From positions 350,945,087 through 351,009,086 of the forward strand of contig OZ010790.1 in assembly GCA_963932465.1 (NCBI GenBank): a stretch of 64,000 bases of DNA, given 5' to 3'. The translations under genes were made by a program, and so were the position numbers. Origin of the DNA: Maratus speciosus (lineage: Eukaryota; Arthropoda; Arachnida; Araneae; Salticidae). Of this stretch, positions 61,199-64,000 are shown piece by piece; position 1 is the stretch's first letter, and each line of letters begins with the position of its first letter. The notes below the pieces were generated by a model, which saw nothing but the letters and a program-made list of their open reading frames with translations, did not search any database and was not told the origin of the DNA.

Positions 61199-61404
61199 GT
61201 GGCGGAGAACGTAGGAGAAAACATTTCTTCGTTCTGAGTGTCAGCTTCCCAGAGCCGTTGTCATAGCAGCGCAGACGAAAATGTTTAGATTGCGTTTTGA
61301 GTGTTCGAATATGATCCGTGTCAGAATCCACGTTTTATCAATGTTCTACGAATAAAAGTAGTAAAGTGTCTAAAAGGGAGTGATTATTTTATATGAGCAA
61401 CACA
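61199..61404 (+). repeat. 5' LTR of a Gypsy-type retrotransposon
   Basis: Starts TGTGGCGGAGAACGTAGG and ends GAGCAACACA, so it has TG...CA ends and a length of about 206 bp. An AATAAA at 61351 is the likely poly(A) signal. Just after the LTR, ACAATGGTCACCACGGACTG resembles a decayed form of the TGGTGACCCCGACGTG leader seen in many Gypsy elements. The 3' LTR would be outside the window. Confidence 0.7.
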
Positions 61405-61656
61405 CCACAATGGTCACCACGGACTGTTGATATGTAGTTAAGGAATAATACCAACCTTCGGAGATTAAATTGGAATGTTATCCCATCATCTTCGTCTTTC
61501 AAAAGATACACCGTTCTACAGTGGCTCGATGGAAAGCAGATAAGTTCTTCTGAGTCATTTTCCTGATATTTTTTCTGTTATTTTATTAGAAAAGTTTAAC
61601 TCACGAATTTTATTTTGGTTTGATTGTACTATTTTATATATTTATAACTATAAATC

Positions 61657-62405
61657 ATGTCTAGTGTCGATGTTGTTAAAATTCCATTGTATAACAGATC
61701 AGATCCTGCGCTGTGGTTTGTGATGTGCAAAAGCACATTTGCTTTAGTTACCCCCAAGGAACAGAATCTGTTACAAAATATAATTATATTTTTTCGCATT
61801 TCTACCCGATGTTGCATCAATCATTCGTGATATTTTAATGCAACCGGATGCTACTGACCCTTATGGTGTCTTAAAAAAGGAATTAATTGCGCACTCAGGT
61901 GAATCATCCCAGCAAGAGATACGACAGCTGTTGTCTGGAGAAGAACCAGGAAATCGGAAACCTTCAGATTTATTACGTAGTATGAAACGTCGCGCGGAAT
62001 CCCTAAATGTTCCAGACAATTTAATGTAAGAATTATTTTTCCAACGATTACAAATTCTGTTCAGACAATTTTAGCGGCTGTTTCTGAATTAACCCTTAAT
62101 AAAGAAGCGGAAATTTCGGAAGTTACACCTTCCCCAGCTGCTACATTTGCCTGCTCGAATGAACAGGCGATAGAGGGTAAATTATTGAAAGAAATAGAAA
62201 AATTAAATAAGCTCATTGATCAGCTTGCTGTTTCACGTGGTCGGTCCCCATGCCGCAGGAATTGGAGTAAACTTCGAGGGCGAAGTAATAGTGATAATCG
62301 GGATTCAACTATTTGTTGGTATCATAGACGATATGGAAAAAAGTGTAGGGAAGAAAAATGCATAAAGCCGTGTTTTTGGATGGGAAACGAAACCAGCAAA
62401 GAGTA
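61657..62405 (+). pseudogene. gag: gag of Gypsy-type element, broken
   Basis: ATG at 61657 gives MSSVDVVKIPLYNRSDPALW, the start of the gag found in many arthropod Gypsy elements (short N-terminus, then a DPxLWF motif). The frame changes near 61780-61810, and the next stretch, to 62029, reads GVLKKELIAHSGESSQQEIR, QLLSGEEPGNRKPSDLLRSM and ESLNVPDNLM before a stop. The C-terminal part ends at CWYHRRYGKKCREEKCIKPC (about 62320-62380), a cysteine-histidine nucleic-acid-binding motif of this gag type. At least one frameshift and a nonsense codon interrupt it. Its role would be particle assembly around the RNA. Confidence 0.78.
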
Positions 62406-62419
62406 GAGCGACTTATTCT

Positions 62420-62772
62420 TTGCCTCAACAGTCACGTCGCCTGTTCATTAGAGACCGGACTACAAATGTTTCTTTTCTGGTTGACACTAGTTCGGACGTA
62501 TCAATCCTTCCTGCCAACAAAGTACAAAAACGGAATCCACTCGTATAAACACTTTTGGCTGCTAATTCTCCTTCTATAAATGTTTATGGTCAACAATACT
62601 TTTCTCTAGATTTTAAGTTAAGACGAAAATTTAATTGGACTTTTCTGGTGGCAAATGATAGTACACCAATTTTGGGAGCAGATTTTCTCCTTAATTTCGA
62701 ATTGGTTCCAGATATCCGCCACAAATGTCTAAGAGATTTAAAAACAAAATTTGAAACAACAAGTCACATCTA
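62420..62772 (+). pseudogene. pol: Aspartic protease of Gypsy-type element, broken
   Basis: SFLVDTSSDVSILPANK (about 62472-62520) corresponds to the retropepsin active site, where DTS replaces the usual DTG/DSG and the following position is S rather than A. After a frame change, ANDSTPILGADFLLNFELVP (62652-62711) is the conserved second block, followed by DIRHKCLRDL and a TAA at 62771. The protease would release gag and pol products. A change of frame at about 62545-62560 breaks it. Confidence 0.75.
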
Positions 62773-62789
62773 ATGTGCACTAATTCATT

Positions 62790-63732
62790 CAGTAAAAACA
62801 ATCAATATTGATAATATATATAATGCAGTTCTTAAAAAATTCCCATCTATTACAAAATTATCAGATCCCAATCTACCTGTCAAACACAACACAATGCATT
62901 TTAATTCAACAAAAAGACTTCCAGTTGTTACAAAACCCCGCAGGTTGGCTTCGGATCGCCTGCAAATTGCTAAAACTGAATTTCAAAATATCATACAACT
63001 CGTACATTTAAGACCTTCACGTAGCAAATATGTATCACTTTTGCACATGGTTCCAAAAAAGGGAAATTTGGAATGGAGACCTGTAGGTGATTATCGTGCC
63101 TTTAATGCGCAAACCAAAAAAGCTGGATACCCGATACCATGTATAGCTGATTTTACTGCTAATTTACGTGAATTTACTAAAATTTTTAGTCGACTTGACC
63201 TCATCAAAGCATATCATCAAATACCAATCAATCCAGATGATATTCAGTGATGTACACAACTTTTGGATTGTTCGAAAGCACACGCATGCAATTTGGATTA
63301 TGCAATGCGTCTGCAACATTCCAGAGATTCATAGACGAGATAATACGTGATTTACCAGGCGTCTATGCTTTCGTCGATGATATACTCATAGCCTCTAAAA
63401 ATGCCGAGGAGCATTATCATCATTTAAAAGCACTATTTTTCAAAATAGCAGAATATGGTTTGTGCATAAATGTTTCCAAGTGCACATTTGTTAAACCTAC
63501 CATCGATTTCTTAGGATTTCGAATATCTGAACATGGTATTCAACCACTTCCAGATAAAGTTAAATGCATAATCGATTTTCCGCAGTCCAAAACCTTACCT
63601 GAACTTCGTCGATTTTTGGGTATGTTTAATTTTTATAGGTCTTTCATATATCAAGCTGCACACATACTTGCGCCTTTAGTGAAATTGTTAGAAGGCCATA
63701 TAAAAAAAGAAATATCGTTCCCTTGTTCCTAA
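62790..63732 (+). pseudogene. pol: Reverse transcriptase of Gypsy-type element, broken once
   Basis: The linker KHNTMHFNSTKRLPVVTKPR (about 62882-62941) leads into RT. LRPSRSKYVSLLHMVPKK, WRPVGDYRAFNAQTKKAGYP and FSRLDLIKAYHQIPI (first catalytic D in SRLDL, about 63187-63231) are typical palm and fingers blocks. A frame change with a stop at about 63248 follows. In the next frame TTFGLFESTRMQFGLCNASA, VYAFVDDILIAS (catalytic FVDD at about 63370-63384), FLGFRISEHGIQPLPDK and RRFLGMFNFYRSFI run to the stop at 63730. Both halves are well preserved, so inactivation looks recent relative to other elements here. Confidence 0.88.
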
Positions 63733-64000
63733 AACCGAACACCTTAATTGGAACGAATATGCTCAAAAAGCTTTCATAGCTGCCAAATATACAATAGCTC
63801 AGGCTGCTCTTTTACGGCACCCTATTCCAGGTGTTGTTGAGTATATGGGTATCGCAGCTGAGTATATGGGTTGACGCCTCAGATGTCGCGATCGGCTGCA
63901 CCCTTATGCCGTTTTTTCAGGGACGTTATGAACCTCTAGCATTTTTTCCATGAAATTAAACAACAGTTAACGGAATTGGTCAACATATGACCGGGAATTA
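63733..64000 (+). pseudogene. pol: RNase H segment of Gypsy-type pol, cut by window end
   Basis: After the stop at 63730, another frame continues LNWNEYAQKAFIAAKYTIAQ and AALLRHPIPG, then VDASDVAIGCTL (about 63870-63905; the DAS block holds the first RNase H acidic residue), EPLAFF, and YDREL-like text at the very end. Small insertions (a duplicated GTATATGGGTATCGCAGCTG-type stretch at 63840-63870) and stops disrupt it. Integrase would lie outside the window. Confidence 0.75.

Larger units (their letters stand above)
61199..64000 (+). mobile_element. Gypsy-type LTR retrotransposon, 5' part (decayed)
   Basis: The order LTR, gag, protease, reverse transcriptase, RNase H is as in Gypsy (Metaviridae) elements. 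Several stops and frame changes show it is inactive. It continues past the window end. Confidence 0.85.

Overview
The window looks like intergenic or intronic DNA from an AT-rich animal genome. The mix of Tigger/pogo, Tc1/mariner, piggyBac, Gypsy and many short inverted-repeat elements suggests an arthropod, and a spider or other arachnid is my best guess. That guess rests on recognised transposon families and base composition, not on a marker gene. I see no intact host gene, no rRNA, no CRISPR array and no bacterial-type operon. The only candidate host coding sequence is a possible terminal exon near 49.24-49.44 kb.

Layout. 0-7.4 kb: foldback and inverted-repeat elements (about 345-515, 2050-3013, 3101-3413, 4760-5140), then a decayed Tc1/mariner-type transposase (6.45-7.38 kb). 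7.5-10.17 kb: a decayed Tigger/pogo element with both ends. 10.2-16 kb: AT-rich, with a small foldback at 13.77 kb. 16.1-17.0 kb: a diverged outlier of the 327-bp repeat family. 17.4-17.9 kb: a modular inverted-repeat element. 17.93-23.32 kb: two tandem ~2.6-2.7 kb elements with very long terminal inverted repeats, starting AGGGTGG (first end decayed to ATGGTGG), each carrying remains of an RNase-H-like transposase I recognise but cannot place in a named superfamily. 23.36-23.81 kb: an inverted-repeat element whose second copy is at 59.6 kb. 24.1-25.6 kb: a composite repeat. 25.8-27.86 kb: a related but distinct transposase fossil ending in a similar terminus. 27.87-30.68 kb: a piggyBac element, followed by a TTAA-flanked MITE.

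32.55-39.07 kb is a 6.5-kb array of ~327-bp units in alternating orientations, punctuated by hairpin headers and (TA)n tracts. 39.58-40.11 kb is a mini-mariner. 40.49-41.22 kb is a nearly perfect 367-bp duplication. 43.46-45.74 kb holds more copies of the composite repeat, partly inverted relative to 24-25 kb, with a MITE that has a clean 8-bp target duplication. 47.6 kb carries a tRNA-like SINE head. 51.1-51.7 kb is another composite repeat copy. 53.3 and 57.2 kb are two CACTGTAAAAA MITEs, the second inside a mariner fossil. The window ends in a 5' LTR and gag-pol of a decayed Gypsy-type retrotransposon (from 61.2 kb).

These genes do not form a pathway. The order of nested insertions is the main information: several MITEs sit in paralogous or coding contexts that reveal their empty target sites. 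The most interesting system is the pair of AGGGTGG elements with the 25.8-27.9 kb relative. They look like two lineages of one transposase superfamily with similar termini. All boundaries were read by eye, without alignment software.
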